From positions 186,001 to 250,000 of the forward strand of contig CAWIDE010000001.1 in the NCBI GenBank assembly GCA_963834715.1: a stretch of DNA of 64,000 nt, given 5' to 3'. The DNA comes from CAVSUZ01 sp963834715 (GTDB lineage: Bacteria; Pseudomonadota; Alphaproteobacteria; Acetobacterales; Acetobacteraceae). A model generated the notes under the pieces. That model saw nothing but the letters and a program-made list of their open reading frames with translations, made no database searches and had not been told where the DNA came from. The stretch's first letter is position 1. Each line of letters starts with the position of its first letter. The position numbers and the translations under genes are program-made. This document shows, in pieces, positions 16,840-26,647 of this stretch.

Positions 16840-19161
16840 TTACCGCCGTGCCGCAGCCAGTGCCTGCCACACCAATTCCGGCGTCGCCGGCATGTCGATA
16901 TGCGACACACCGTCTTCCGCCAAAGCATCGATGATTGCGTTGATTACCGCCGGCGGGCTGCCCACCGCGCCAGCCTCGCCGGCACCCTTGACGCCAAGCG
17001 GATTGGTTGCGCATGGAATTTCCAGCAGCTCCACCTGGATTTCCGGCAGATCATCCGCGCGTGGCAGGGCGTAGTCGGTGAACGTGCCCGACAGCAACTG
17101 GCCCGAGTCCGGGTCATAGACCGTACGCTCCAGCACCGCCTGACCCAGTCCCTGCGCAACGCCCCCGTGCACCTGGCCGCGCACGATCAAAGGGTTCACC
17201 GCTTTGCCGAAATCATCGCAAACCAGGTAGCGCACCAGCTCAACGCGGCCAGTTTCCGGATCTACCTCCACCTCGGCCATGTGGCAGCCATTCGGGAAGG
17301 TATGAAAATCAATATCAGCGACTTCCGCCAAATCCAGCGTGACCGCCTTTTCTCCGCGCGCAGCCTTCTCCCGCTGGGATCTGGCCAGCTGCAAAATGTC
17401 AACCGCGCGGTCCGTTCCGGCAATCGCGAATTGCCCGTCGCGGAACTCGATATCCGCAACTGCGGCCTCCAGCATGTCTGAAGCTGCCTGCTTACCCTTC
17501 TCGATCACCGAGTCGGTCGTAACCAGGATCGCCTGACCTTCGGAGTACAGGCTGCGTGCGCCGCCAGTGCCGCCGCCCACCGGAATCGTGTCGGTATCGC
17601 CTTGCCGGATGCGGATGCGATCGGCGTCGATCCCGAGCTTGTTGGAAACAAGTTGCACATAGGCGGTCTCATGCCCTTGGCCGGTTGATTGGGTGCCCAC
17701 ATGCACATCGACACCTCCGTCATCGGCAAAGCGGATTTCCGCCCGCTCCGTCGGATCACCGCCCGTGGCTTCAAGATAATAGGAAATGCCTAAGCCCCGG
17801 CGCTTGCCACGCGCCTTCGCCTCGGCTTTACGCGCGGCGAAATCGGCATAGCCGATCTTCTCCACCGCGGCATCGAGAACCTTACGAAAATCGCCGCTGT
17901 CGTACTTCTTACCAACGGGCGTTGAATGCGGCATTGCCGACGGCGGCACCATATTGCGCCGGCGAAACTCAATGCGGTCTATGCCAAGCTGTCGCGCGGC
18001 GGCATCGATCAGGCGCTCCACCAGGTAGTTGCTTTCCGGGCGGCCGGCGCCGCGATAAGCGTCCACCGGCACAGTGTTGGTGAACACACCAATCACATGC
18101 GCGTGCACGGCTTTAAATCCATAGACGCTCGCCAACACGCCGGTGCCGGCGACAGTCGGGATGTAAGGCGCGAATGTCGAGAGGTAGGCGCCCATGTTGG
18201 CAATGTTGCGCGTGCGCAGCGCCAGCAGCTTGCCGTCCTTGTCAATCGCCAGCTCGCCCACAGTGATGTTGTCGCGCCCTTGGGTGTCGCACAGGAACGC
18301 TTCCGACCGGTCGGCGTACCATTTCACCGGGTGACCCAGCTTGCGTGCGGCGTAACAGGTCAGAACATGCTCGGCATAAAGAAACAGCTTCATCCCAAAC
18401 CCGCCGCCCACGTCCGGAGTAATCACCCGGAACTTGTCGGCGTGCACGCCGAACACGTCCTTGATCAGACCCTTGACCAGCCACCCGCCCTGCGTGTTGG
18501 CATACAGCGTCCAGCGTCCCGTGCCCGCATCATACTCCGCAAGGGCCGCGCGCGGTTCCATGGAGGAGACCACGATGCGGTTGTTCACGATGGTCAGCTT
18601 CGTAACGTGTGCGGCCTGAGCGAATTGGGCGTCGGTCGCCGCCTTGTCCCCGATATCCCAGTCGAACACGATGTTGTTCTTCGCCTCGGGCCAGACCAGC
18701 GGAGCACCGGGCTCCGTCGCCTGCGCCAACTCGGTTATGGCCGGGCGCACATCGTAATCGACCATAATCGCTTCCGCGGCGTCGCGTCCCGCCTTCACGC
18801 TGTCGGCGACGATGAGCGCCACCGGATCGCCCACGTGGCGTACGGCGCCATCGGCCAGCACTGGGTGTGGCGGGCTCGCCATCGCGGAACCGTCGCGGTT
18901 TGTCAGATGCACCGCGCAGGGCAGGGGGTCGATATTGTCGGCCTTCAGATCGGCGGCGGTATAAACCGCGCGCACGCCCGGAAGTTTCGCGGCATCCGTG
19001 GTGTCGATGCTCGTGATAGCCGCCGCCGCGTGCGGACTTCGCAGTATCACCCCGTGCAACATGCCGGGCAGAACAATATCGTCGGTGTAACGCCCGCCGC
19101 CGATCAGCAGCCTCGGGTCTTCGACGCGCCGGACAGGTTGGGCGAGGCCAAACTTCGTCAT
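16840..19161 (-). CDS. Xanthine dehydrogenase-family molybdenum-binding subunit (form II CoxL-like)
   Basis: 773 residues from ATG 19,161. N-terminal aldehyde-oxidase hammerhead domain: RRVEDPRLLIGGGRYTDDIV and MLHGVILRSPHAAAAI. The molybdopterin-binding domain has GGGFGMKLFLYAEHVL, the loop VDAYRGAGRPESNYLVERLI, then GTQSTGQGHETAYVQLVSNK and, near the end, TNPLGVKGAGEAGAVGSPPA with the active-site Glu. AYRGAGR rather than AYRCSFR marks form II or a general aldehyde/xanthine-type enzyme, not true CO dehydrogenase. The usual FAD and 2Fe-2S subunits are not adjacent. Confidence 0.92.
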   Translation of the reverse strand: MTKFGLAQPVRRVEDPRLLIGGGRYTDDIVLPGMLHGVILRSPHAAAAITSIDTTDAAKLPGVRAVYTAADLKADNIDPLPCAVHLTNRDGSAMASPPHPVLADGAVRHVGDPVALIVADSVKAGRDAAEAIMVDYDVRPAITELAQATEPGAPLVWPEAKNNIVFDWDIGDKAATDAQFAQAAHVTKLTIVNNRIVVSSMEPRAALAEYDAGTGRWTLYANTQGGWLVKGLIKDVFGVHADKFRVITPDVGGGFGMKLFLYAEHVLTCYAARKLGHPVKWYADRSEAFLCDTQGRDNITVGELAIDKDGKLLALRTRNIANMGAYLSTFAPYIPTVAGTGVLASVYGFKAVHAHVIGVFTNTVPVDAYRGAGRPESNYLVERLIDAAARQLGIDRIEFRRRNMVPPSAMPHSTPVGKKYDSGDFRKVLDAAVEKIGYADFAARKAEAKARGKRRGLGISYYLEATGGDPTERAEIRFADDGGVDVHVGTQSTGQGHETAYVQLVSNKLGIDADRIRIRQGDTDTIPVGGGTGGARSLYSEGQAILVTTDSVIEKGKQAASDMLEAAVADIEFRDGQFAIAGTDRAVDILQLARSQREKAARGEKAVTLDLAEVADIDFHTFPNGCHMAEVEVDPETGRVELVRYLVCDDFGKAVNPLIVRGQVHGGVAQGLGQAVLERTVYDPDSGQLLSGTFTDYALPRADDLPEIQVELLEIPCATNPLGVKGAGEAGAVGSPPAVINAIIDALAEDGVSHIDMPATPELVWQALAAARR

Positions 19162-19199
19162 GTCGCACAGCACTCCGATCTTCCTTGGAATGACTGAGC

Positions 19200-19847
19200 T
19201 TAGCTTGAGTGTGCTGCGGCGGAAACCCAGTCCGCCGGACGATAGAGCAGCACGTTCGGCGAAGGCCGGACCTGCAGCAGGATATCGAGGTCGCGGACGT
19301 TGCCGCTCACCAACAGGAAATCACGCTCAATAGCCGTTAAATACAGCAGCGCATCCAGCAGCAGCTCTCGTCTGCGCCCGCGTTGACAGCATATCTGAGC
19401 CTCATTGAGCTGGCCCTTGTCGGTCGCCAATCCCTGCGTGCGCGCTAGAATGCCCGCTACAACTGCGGCCTCGGTCCACGCAGCCGCGCTGGGCGAAACG
19501 CCGCGATGGCCCATCATGTGATCGAGGTGCGCCAGGATCGCGGCGCTTGTGGTTGGCATCCGCGGATGGTCCGGAGTCAGCAGCCCGAGGCTGGTCGCCA
19601 GCTCCGCGCACACCACGCCGCAATGGTAGATCCGATGCTGCGCCGCGGCGATGCGGGTCAGTATCCCACGCGGCAGCTTGCCCCGGCTGCGGTCAATGTA
19701 AACCGTCGTGTCCAACAGTAACGGAAGATCCGGAGCCGCCTTGGCGTCCAATGGCAGCTCGCTATCAGGCCGGTAGCCTAGCGAACCACGGAATGTGGCG
19801 GGGTCGTGCCGACGCGTCACGTCTCCAAAGTTCGGCTCAGGCGGCAA
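19200..19847 (-). CDS. PIN-domain-like protein (possible toxin)
   Basis: 215 residues from TTG 19,847; an in-frame GTG lies a little downstream. The segment DLPLLLDTTVYIDRSRGKLP carries an acidic residue after a hydrophobic strand, as in PIN RNases. Later LTAIERDFLLVSGNVRDLDI gives the second acidic cluster. The start lies 5 bp after the stop of the preceding 109-residue gene, as in a toxin-antitoxin operon. PIN assignment is moderate; RNase or toxin activity is inferred. Confidence 0.6.
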   Translation of the reverse strand: MPPEPNFGDVTRRHDPATFRGSLGYRPDSELPLDAKAAPDLPLLLDTTVYIDRSRGKLPRGILTRIAAAQHRIYHCGVVCAELATSLGLLTPDHPRMPTTSAAILAHLDHMMGHRGVSPSAAAWTEAAVVAGILARTQGLATDKGQLNEAQICCQRGRRRELLLDALLYLTAIERDFLLVSGNVRDLDILLQVRPSPNVLLYRPADWVSAAAHSS

Positions 19848-19851
19848 CCGC

Positions 19852-20181
19852 TCAGATCGCAGGCTCGAAATCGTGGGGCAGCTTGTCGGTCTCCGTGCAG
19901 AACCACGTGACGAACGGATCAGGCGCGACGAAGACAGCAAGTGCTGCCTGCAACACCTGGGTAATGTTCTCCGTCCCGAGCTTGCGCGCTGCGGCGGCCA
20001 GCAGGCCATCGTCAATTCGGGCGCTGATCTTCTCGGCGTGGCCGGAAAGCACGCCAGCCCCCGAAAGCTGCCGAAGAGCCTCCGCGGCCTGGGCGCCACC
20101 GGGGCCCAATGCGCCCGAAGTGGCCGGGCCGCGAAGCGGACTCTGAATATCCGAAAACTGAAATGGCGCCCGTGTGGTCAT
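19852..20181 (-). CDS. Small protein upstream of the PIN gene (possible antitoxin)
   Basis: 109 residues from ATG 20,181 (GAGGAT upstream). No recognised DNA-binding motif. It holds a Gly/Ala-rich stretch (LRGPATSGALGPGGAQAAEA), a helical segment (ISARIDDGLLAAAARKLG) and a C-terminus LPHDFEPAI. Position suggests an antitoxin for the downstream PIN protein, but this is inference only. smc lies upstream on the same strand. Confidence 0.55.
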   Translation of the reverse strand: MTTRAPFQFSDIQSPLRGPATSGALGPGGAQAAEALRQLSGAGVLSGHAEKISARIDDGLLAAAARKLGTENITQVLQAALAVFVAPDPFVTWFCTETDKLPHDFEPAI

Positions 20182-20237
20182 ATCATCCTCCCGGCGTCCG
20201 ACACACAATATATCATGTCCGACGTCACCCACAAGCC

Positions 20238-23200
20238 CTAATCCGCCGCCAGCCGGTCCGGTTCCACCATCTTCTCCGCCGTGCTCAAATCGACCGAAAG
20301 CAGCCGCGACACGCCGCGTTCCTGCATGGTCACGCCGTACAGCCGGTCCATCCGCGACATGGTTAGTGGATGGTGCGTCACCACCATAAATCGTGTGGCC
20401 GTTTCCCGTACCATGTCCTCGAGCAAGGTGCAGAACCGGTCCACGTTCACGTCGTCCAGCGGTGCATCCACCTCGTCCAGCACACACACGGGCGCCGGGT
20501 TGCAGCGGAACACCGCAAATATCAACGAAAGCGCCGTCAGCGCCTGCTCTCCGCCCGAAAGCAGCGACAGAGTAGCCAGCTTCTTCCCCGGTGGCTGGGC
20601 GTAGATTTCCAACCCGGCTTCCAGCGGATCCTCCGAGCCGACCAACGCCATATGGGCACGCCCGCCCTCGAACATGCGGCTGAACAGCGCCTGAAAATGC
20701 CGATCCACCTCTGTGAACACGGCGGTCAGCCGGTCCCGGCCCTCTCGGTTCAGGTGCCCGATAGAGCCACGCAACTTGGAAATTGCCGTGGTAATGTCGT
20801 CCCGTTCCCGGTCGATCGCGGCGATCTGCTTTTCGGTCTCCTCGGCCTCGATATCCGCGCGCAGGTTCACCGGCCCCATCTCGTCGCGCTCTTTCACCAG
20901 ACGTTCGTGGCGCTTGCGGGCTTTCTCCTCGGCCTCAGGAACAGCCTCGGCGACCTCCGGCAGCACCGGATCGACCCCCAGCCGCTCCAGGATCCGTTCG
21001 GCCACGGTGCCCCAGGCATGGTCCGCCTGCGCGGCAGCTCCCTCGGCCCGGACGGCATCTTCTCTCGCCCTAGCCAGCGCGGATTCGGCGGTGCGGGCAG
21101 CCTGATCGGCCTCGGAGGTGATTTTCGAAGCTTCACCCAGCGCCGCCGCAACTCGCCGGTGCTCGGTCTCGGCCGCCCGCAGCGCTGACGTGGCTTCCTC
21201 GCGCCGCCGCGTGACTTCCGCCGGCGCGGCAATCATGCTGGCATGCTGGGCTTCCGCTTCCGTCCGTCGCGCGCTCAGGTCCACCAGCCGGCCCTTGGCG
21301 TCGTCGGCGCGCTCGCGCCAACCGCCCCGTTCTGCCGCAATGGCCCGGCGACGCGCCACGCGCGCCTCCTGCTCTCGGACCAACGTATCGCGCGCACTCC
21401 GTGCCGCACCCTCCCGGCCACGGGCCTCTGCCAGTCCGGCGCGCGCGGTCTCCACCGTAGCCCTCGAGTACGCTAACATCGGGAACGGCGGCTCGCGCCG
21501 CCCGGGCCTGCTCGAGCGCCGTTTCGGCCTCGGCGCGGTCCGGCTCGATCCGGGCAAGCTGTTCCTCTACGGCGGCCAAGCGCGCCGCCGCGGCTTCGGC
21601 TTGGCTGCGCAGTTGGCTCGTGGCAGCGCGCGCCCGTTCCAGCCGGCGTTCGGCCTCGGAGCGGGCAGACCGTGCCTGTTGCTCATTCCCAACGGCAGCG
21701 CGTTCGCCCGCCTCGGCCTCCTGACGCGTCGCGCCGGCTTCAGCCGAAGCGGCCTCCGCTGCCGCCAGCTCGCGGCGCAAACCAGTCAGCCGGTTCCGCT
21801 GCTGGAGCCGCACTGCGGCCGCCGTCGGAGTGCCGGCATGAATGGTGTAGCCATCCCAGCGCCAGACGGCGCCCTGGCGCGATACCAGCGTCTGGCCGGG
21901 GGCCAGGAGCGGTTGCAGAGCTTCCCCGACGTCCTCGGCGACCAAGCCGATCTGCGACAAGGCGCGTCCCAGAGCCGCCGGCCCGCGCACCAAGGCCAGT
22001 AAGCTTTCGGCGCCCTTCGGCAGCGGCGGCACAGGTTCCAGAGGCGGAAGCTCGCGCCAATGCCGGGCGGCGCCCGGGTCGGCGGCGGAGGTTAGCTCCT
22101 CGCCCAACGCCGCGCCCAGGGCGGCTTCTAATCCCGCTGGAACCTCCAGCGAATCTACCATTGGAGGCCAGCGTTCGCCGTCCTTCACCGCCAGCACCTC
22201 GCCCAAGGCTCGCACTTCGGCTGCCAGCTTGGTTCGCGCCGAATCGGCGGCGTTCTGCCGCGCGCGCGCTTCCGCCAGAACCGCCTGCGCCCGACCACGA
22301 GCCTGTTCTGCTTCCAGAGCCGCGGTCCGCGCGGCGTCTTGCGCTGCCTCAGCCGCCTGCAGCTCGGCTTCCGCCGCCGCCAGCCGGGCAGGATCGACGG
22401 CCTGCGCGCGGACGCGATCGCGCTCCTGACTGACGCTTGCGTGCTGCTGGTTTAAGCGTTGCGCGCGTGCCATCGAGGCTGACAACTGCTGCTCCGCCGC
22501 GGTCAGCAGTGCATTCGCCTCGGCCGCCGCCTCCGTCGCGCGATTGGCAGCTCTTTCGGCTTCGGCGACCGCCTCCGCCGCTGTCGTCGCTTCGTTCTCC
22601 GCGGCCGCCAGTCGGTCCGGGTGACTTTCCGCCGCCTGGGCCAGATTCTCATCTTCCGATGCCAGCAGCTGTTCCGCGGCCTCTGCATCACGGCAGAGCT
22701 GCTCAGCATGGGCCAGGTCGCGGCCAAGCTGAGCCAGGCGACGCTCGCTGTCGGCCAGAGCCTCGCGCGCACGTCGTTCTTCGTCGGCCAGTTGTTCCTG
22801 CGCCAGCCGGTGACGTTCGAGCGCCGTACGCGCCTCTGCCTCGGTCTCTCGCAGCGCCGGCAGAGCTTCCGCGCGTTCGCGCGCGTGTTCCGCCGCTAAC
22901 TGGGCCGCCTCGGTTGCCGCCCGCACCGCCGCCTGCGCCTCCTCGAGCGCCGCCGCGGCTTCCGCCCGCTCGGCTTCCGCCCGCGCCTTTTGCAGTGCCA
23001 ACAACTCGGCTTCAGCCTGCCGGATCGCCCCCGAGAGGTTGCGGTACCGGCTGGCCTGCCGTGCCTGCCGCTTCAACCCGGCGAGTTGCGCCTCAAGCTG
23101 GCCCTTGGCATCCTCGGCTCGGGCGAGATTGGCCTCTGCGGCGCGCAGCTTCAGCTCCGCCTCGTGCCGCCGAGCATGCAACCCGGTAATGCCCGCCGCT

Positions 23201-23703
23201 TCTTCCAGCAGGGAGCGCCGCTCTTCCGCACGGGCGCTCACCAGCGCCCCCACGCGCCCCTGGCTGACCATGGCCGAGGCGCGCGCGCCGGACGCGAGGT
23301 CCGCGAACAAGGTCTGCACGTCGCGGGCGCGGACCTCCTTCCCGTTCACCCGGAACGCACTGCCGGAACCACGCTCGATCCGCCGGATGATTTCTAGCTC
23401 CGGTTGCATATCGAAGGGCGGCGGGGCAACGCCTTCCGTGTCGTCGAGCGTTAGCGCGACCTCGGCGATATTGCGCGAAGGACGTCCCGCCGTGCCGGCG
23501 AAGATCACGTCCTCCATTTCGTTGCCGCGCAACGTGCGGGCATTTTGCTCGCCCATGGCCCAGCGCAGAGCTTCCACCACGTTGGACTTCCCGCAGCCGT
23601 TCGGGCCGACAATTCCTGTCAGCCCGGGCAGGATTTCCACTGTTGCGGGCTCCGCAAAGCTCTTGAACCCGGCGATGCGCAGACGCGAGAACTGGACCGG
23701 CAA
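20238..23703 (-). pseudogene. smc: Chromosome segregation SMC ATPase, read in two frames
   Basis: The full length of about 1,155 residues is normal for SMC. N-terminal ATPase half: FSRLRIAGFKSFAEP and IVGPNGCGKSNVVEALRWAM (Walker A). Long Ala/Glu/Arg-rich coiled coils follow. C-terminal half: LSLLSGGEQALTALSLIFAV (signature) and PVCVLDEVDAPLDDVN (Walker B). The frame changes near 21,465-21,475: one frame reads PDVSVLEGYGGD, the other resumes with ATVETARAGLAEARG. One extra base explains it. SMC is normally essential for chromosome organisation, so a sequence error or very recent mutation is more likely than long-standing loss. Confidence 0.88.
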
Positions 23704-23718
23704 TCACCCTCCGCTGCG

Positions 23719-24345
23719 TTATGAAATCCCAGGCAACAGCTTCACGAACTCGCTGTAAGCCATCTCCCCGGGGTACGGCTTGCCGTTGATCACGAATGTC
23801 GGAGTCGCGTCTATCTTGTATTTGTCCTCGGCCATCTTTTGGTTCTGCAAGATCCAATTCTGCAACGCCGCGTCATTGAAGGCAGCCTCGAACGTCGCGT
23901 GGTTCATGCCGGCAAGCGCCGCCATATCCCATAGTGCCTTCTCCGGATTGACGCCCTGAGCGAATGCCCAGCGGTCCTGGGTGTTGAACAACGCGATAAT
24001 GAACGGCTCGTACTGATTGGGCGGCAGAGCGCGCGCCACCATCGCCGCCTTGAGCGCCACCTGATCGAGCGGAAAATCATTGAACACCCACCGCACCTTG
24101 TCGGTGTCGATCAGATTCTTCTTCAGCTCCGGGAAGGTGTGCTGGGCGAAATCCGCGCAGTGAGTGCAGGTCAACGACATCCACTCTTCAACTGTGACCT
24201 TCGCATCCTTGTTGCCGATCGCGCGTGGGGTTTCCCACGTCGCGTTTTGCGCCTCTGTCGCCGTCGCGGTCTGTGCACGAGCCGCGGCCGTCAGCGCGAG
24301 GCTCGCAAGCGAGAGAGAAATAAATAAGCGGCGGCCTGTTTCCAT
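23719..24345 (-). CDS. DsbA-family periplasmic thiol oxidoreductase
   Basis: 208 residues with signal peptide METGRRLFISLSLASLALTA. The active site is EEWMSLTCTHCADFAQHTFP (CTHC) and the cis-Pro loop is DATPTFVINGKPYPGEM. This is the thioredoxin_4/DsbA-like type found beside DUF721 and mutY in alphaproteobacteria. It likely handles disulfides in exported proteins. Stop lies 15 bp before smc on the same strand. Confidence 0.92.
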   Translation of the reverse strand: METGRRLFISLSLASLALTAAARAQTATATEAQNATWETPRAIGNKDAKVTVEEWMSLTCTHCADFAQHTFPELKKNLIDTDKVRWVFNDFPLDQVALKAAMVARALPPNQYEPFIIALFNTQDRWAFAQGVNPEKALWDMAALAGMNHATFEAAFNDAALQNWILQNQKMAEDKYKIDATPTFVINGKPYPGEMAYSEFVKLLPGIS

Positions 24346-24359
24346 GATTTCCTTCCGAA

Positions 24360-24851
24360 TTACATAGTCTTGCCACGACTGGCGATAACGGCGCCTCCCA
24401 ACGCCGCCAGAGCGTCACGCAGCGGACCTTCGGGTAGGTCGGCGACCGCGCGCTGTGCAGCTTTCGTTGCGGCGGCCGGTATCTTCACCCGGGGAGGCAC
24501 CGATACCGTGGATTGTGTGGCCTGCAAGAAACGCAGGCGCTGGACTGGAGTGCCGCCCAGGTGCGTGTTGATCCGCTCGATAAGCTGGGCGGCCAGATGC
24601 TGCAACTCCACTGCTAGCGGGCCGGAGCAGGCGAGGGTGAGCGTGCCGGCGGCGAGGCGCCGAGGGGTGGTGACCGCCGCCAAAGCCGGCCCGACGATCG
24701 CCGCCCAGTCCGCCATGATTCGCGCCGACGCCGCCGAGTGACGCCGGAAAGCCGGGCGGGTGACCTGCGGCACCACGGCGCCCACAGGCCGCGGCCCATA
24801 GACGTGCCGTGCCCCTGCTGCGATATCCCCTTTCGTGTCGCCCGCCGCCAT
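24360..24851 (-). CDS. DUF721/DciA-like protein
   Basis: 163 residues from ATG 24,851. Core: RIMADWAAIVGPALAAVTTP, RRLAAGTLTLACSGPLAVEL and LQHLAAQLIERINTHLGG, the DUF721 fold. DciA helps load the replicative helicase DnaB in bacteria without DnaC; the role is carried over by family. Divergent from mutY with the two starts overlapping by 17 bp; followed by the DsbA-like gene. This mutY-DUF721-DsbA-smc order is common in alphaproteobacteria. Confidence 0.85.
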   Translation of the reverse strand: MAAGDTKGDIAAGARHVYGPRPVGAVVPQVTRPAFRRHSAASARIMADWAAIVGPALAAVTTPRRLAAGTLTLACSGPLAVELQHLAAQLIERINTHLGGTPVQRLRFLQATQSTVSVPPRVKIPAAATKAAQRAVADLPEGPLRDALAALGGAVIASRGKTM

Positions 24852-25941
24852 CGATTCCGCTGCCTCCACGCTGCTCGCCTGGTACGACCGGTACCGTCGC
24901 GTCCTGCCATGGCGCGCCGCTCCGGGCCAGACGCCGGACCCGTACCACGTCTGGCTCTCCGAGGTCATGCTGCAGCAGACCACGGTCACCGCCGCCATAC
25001 CGTACTACCAGCGTTTCGTCAGGCGCTTTCCCACACTACAGGCGTTGGCCGCCGCACCCATGGAGGAGGTGATGGCTGCCTGGGCGGGGCTGGGGTACTA
25101 CGCTCGGGCACGCCACCTGCATACCTGCGCGCGGATCATGGCGCGGGACGGTATACCGCGTGTCTCCGCGGAGCTGCGGCGCCTGCCAGGGATTGGGCAC
25201 TATACAGCCACCGCCATCGCCGCGGTTGCTTTCAACCAGCCCGGGGTCCCTGTGGACGGCAACGTCGAGCGGGTCGTTGCACGGGCGTTCGCGATCACGC
25301 AGCCGCTGCCCGGCGCAAAGCCGGCAATCCGGGCGGCGGCAATCCGTCTCGGCGAAGCGCCCGAGGCCCAGGAGCGGCCCTCTGATTTTGCCCAGGCGCT
25401 GTTCGACCTCGGCGCCACGATCTGCACCCCCGCCGAGCCGTCTTGCTTTCTTTGCCCCTGGGCCGGCTCCTGTGCCGGGTTGCAGGCCGGCATGGCGAGC
25501 GCCCTGCCGAGCAAGGCCCCGCCCCGCAAGCGCCCCGTCCGCTATGGCGTGCATTTCTGGCTGGCCGACGGGGTGGGGAACGTGTTGCTCCGGCGTCGGC
25601 CCGCGGAGGGATTGCTGGGCGGCATGACGGAGCTCCCTGGGACTACTTGGCGGGCCGAACCGTGGGGTGAGAACGCGTTTTCGTCGGCGCCGATGCCCGC
25701 CGCCTGGCGGATAGCGGGCGAGGTCCGGCATGGCTTCACCCATTTCGAGCTGCGGCTGCGCGTAATGGCCGCGGAAGTTGCCGATATCCATGCCGATGGA
25801 ATGATGGTCCCGATTGAGACCTTGGCCGAGCAGGCGCTGCCGTCCGTTATGCGCAAATGTGTTGCGCTGTGTGCGCCTCAGGCCGCCTCGGCCAGCACCA
25901 GCCGCCGCCGCGGGACCGCGCGCACTGGCATCGCCGCATAG
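24835..25941 (+). CDS. mutY: A/G-specific adenine glycosylase
   Basis: 368 residues from GTG 24,835. The HhH-GPD glycosylase domain has LPWRAAPGQTPDPYHVWLSE, VMLQQTTVTAAIPYYQRFV, MAAWAGLGYYARARHLH and LRRLPGIGHYTATAIAAVAF. The 4Fe-4S loop is CTPAEPSCFLCPWAGSC. A C-terminal NUDIX-like domain follows (LLRRRPAEGLLGGMTELPGT and HGFTHFELRLRV). MutY removes adenine paired with 8-oxoguanine. The 3' end overlaps the convergent methyltransferase gene by 64 bp. Confidence 0.95.
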   Translation: MSPAAIDSAASTLLAWYDRYRRVLPWRAAPGQTPDPYHVWLSEVMLQQTTVTAAIPYYQRFVRRFPTLQALAAAPMEEVMAAWAGLGYYARARHLHTCARIMARDGIPRVSAELRRLPGIGHYTATAIAAVAFNQPGVPVDGNVERVVARAFAITQPLPGAKPAIRAAAIRLGEAPEAQERPSDFAQALFDLGATICTPAEPSCFLCPWAGSCAGLQAGMASALPSKAPPRKRPVRYGVHFWLADGVGNVLLRRRPAEGLLGGMTELPGTTWRAEPWGENAFSSAPMPAAWRIAGEVRHGFTHFELRLRVMAAEVADIHADGMMVPIETLAEQALPSVMRKCVALCAPQAASASTSRRRGTARTGIAA

Positions 25942-26588
25942 AGGTCCTTGACCGCCTCCACGATCGTTACTCCGGCGAAGCCTGGCGTGATCCGCCGCCC
26001 GGCCCGTTCCAGCAGAGGGGCCGAACGCAGCAGGATCCGCCGGTTGCTCGGAGGCCAATAGAGCGCGGCCTCCCGCCGTTCAACGCGAAACAGCGAGCCG
26101 GCGAGCAGCCGGCCCAGCTGTCCTGCTGAGTATGGCTGGCCGTGGCCGAAGGGCGTTTTCTCCATATACGCCCACATGCCACTGCGGTTGGGCGCTATGA
26201 TTAGCACCTGCCCGTCGTCCTTCAGAATACGCCATACCTCTCGGAGCATCCGCCGCGCGTTGTCCGCCGCCTCCACCCCGTGCACCAGCAGCACCCTATC
26301 GAACATCAGATCGGGGAAGGGCAGCATGTCCTCTTCTGCAGTGCACATCAGGTTAGCAGCGCCGGCGGGCCATCTTGCCGCTCCAATCTGGGCAGGTACG
26401 ACCCCCACGCACCTCCGTGCCTGCTCTCGCCAGAGCCGCAGGTAAGGGGCGGCGTAGCCGATCCCGAGAACGGATTGGCCCCTCAGATCGGGCCACAACT
26501 GCGCCAGGCGCTGGCGAAGCACGCGCGCCGTCACGGCCCCACAGGCCGTGGAGTAGAAATCAGCCGCCGCATGCGCGTCCGCAGCCAT
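25878..26588 (-). CDS. Class I SAM-dependent methyltransferase (Methyltransf_11 type)
   Basis: 236 residues. Motif I region is GQSVLGIGYAAPYLRLW, then TAEEDMLPFPDLMFDRVLLV and LREVWRILKDDGQVLIIAPN. This pattern, with TPFGHGQPYSAGQL and a C-terminal VPRRRLVLAEAA, is common beside gloB in alphaproteobacteria. Substrate unknown. Divergent from gloB, with about 60 bp between starts. Confidence 0.85.
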   Translation of the reverse strand: MAADAHAAADFYSTACGAVTARVLRQRLAQLWPDLRGQSVLGIGYAAPYLRLWREQARRCVGVVPAQIGAARWPAGAANLMCTAEEDMLPFPDLMFDRVLLVHGVEAADNARRMLREVWRILKDDGQVLIIAPNRSGMWAYMEKTPFGHGQPYSAGQLGRLLAGSLFRVERREAALYWPPSNRRILLRSAPLLERAGRRITPGFAGVTIVEAVKDLYAAMPVRAVPRRRLVLAEAA

Positions 26589-26647
26589 GCCCTAACATAT
26601 AGCATAACGCGCTTGCAGGCAGCCCGGCCGGTGTTAGCTTTTCAGTC

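Noticed and set aside
16840..19161. True carbon-monoxide dehydrogenase large subunit
   Set aside because: Active-site loop is AYRGAGR, not the AYRCSFR of form I CoxL, and partner subunits are absent.
17926..19197. 423-codon plus-strand frame opposite the molybdenum hydroxylase
   Set aside because: His/Arg/Val-rich shadow; the minus-strand gene has all active-site motifs.
20370..22433. Long plus-strand frames over smc
   Set aside because: Mirror of coiled-coil codons; Pro/Arg/Ser-rich products without domains.
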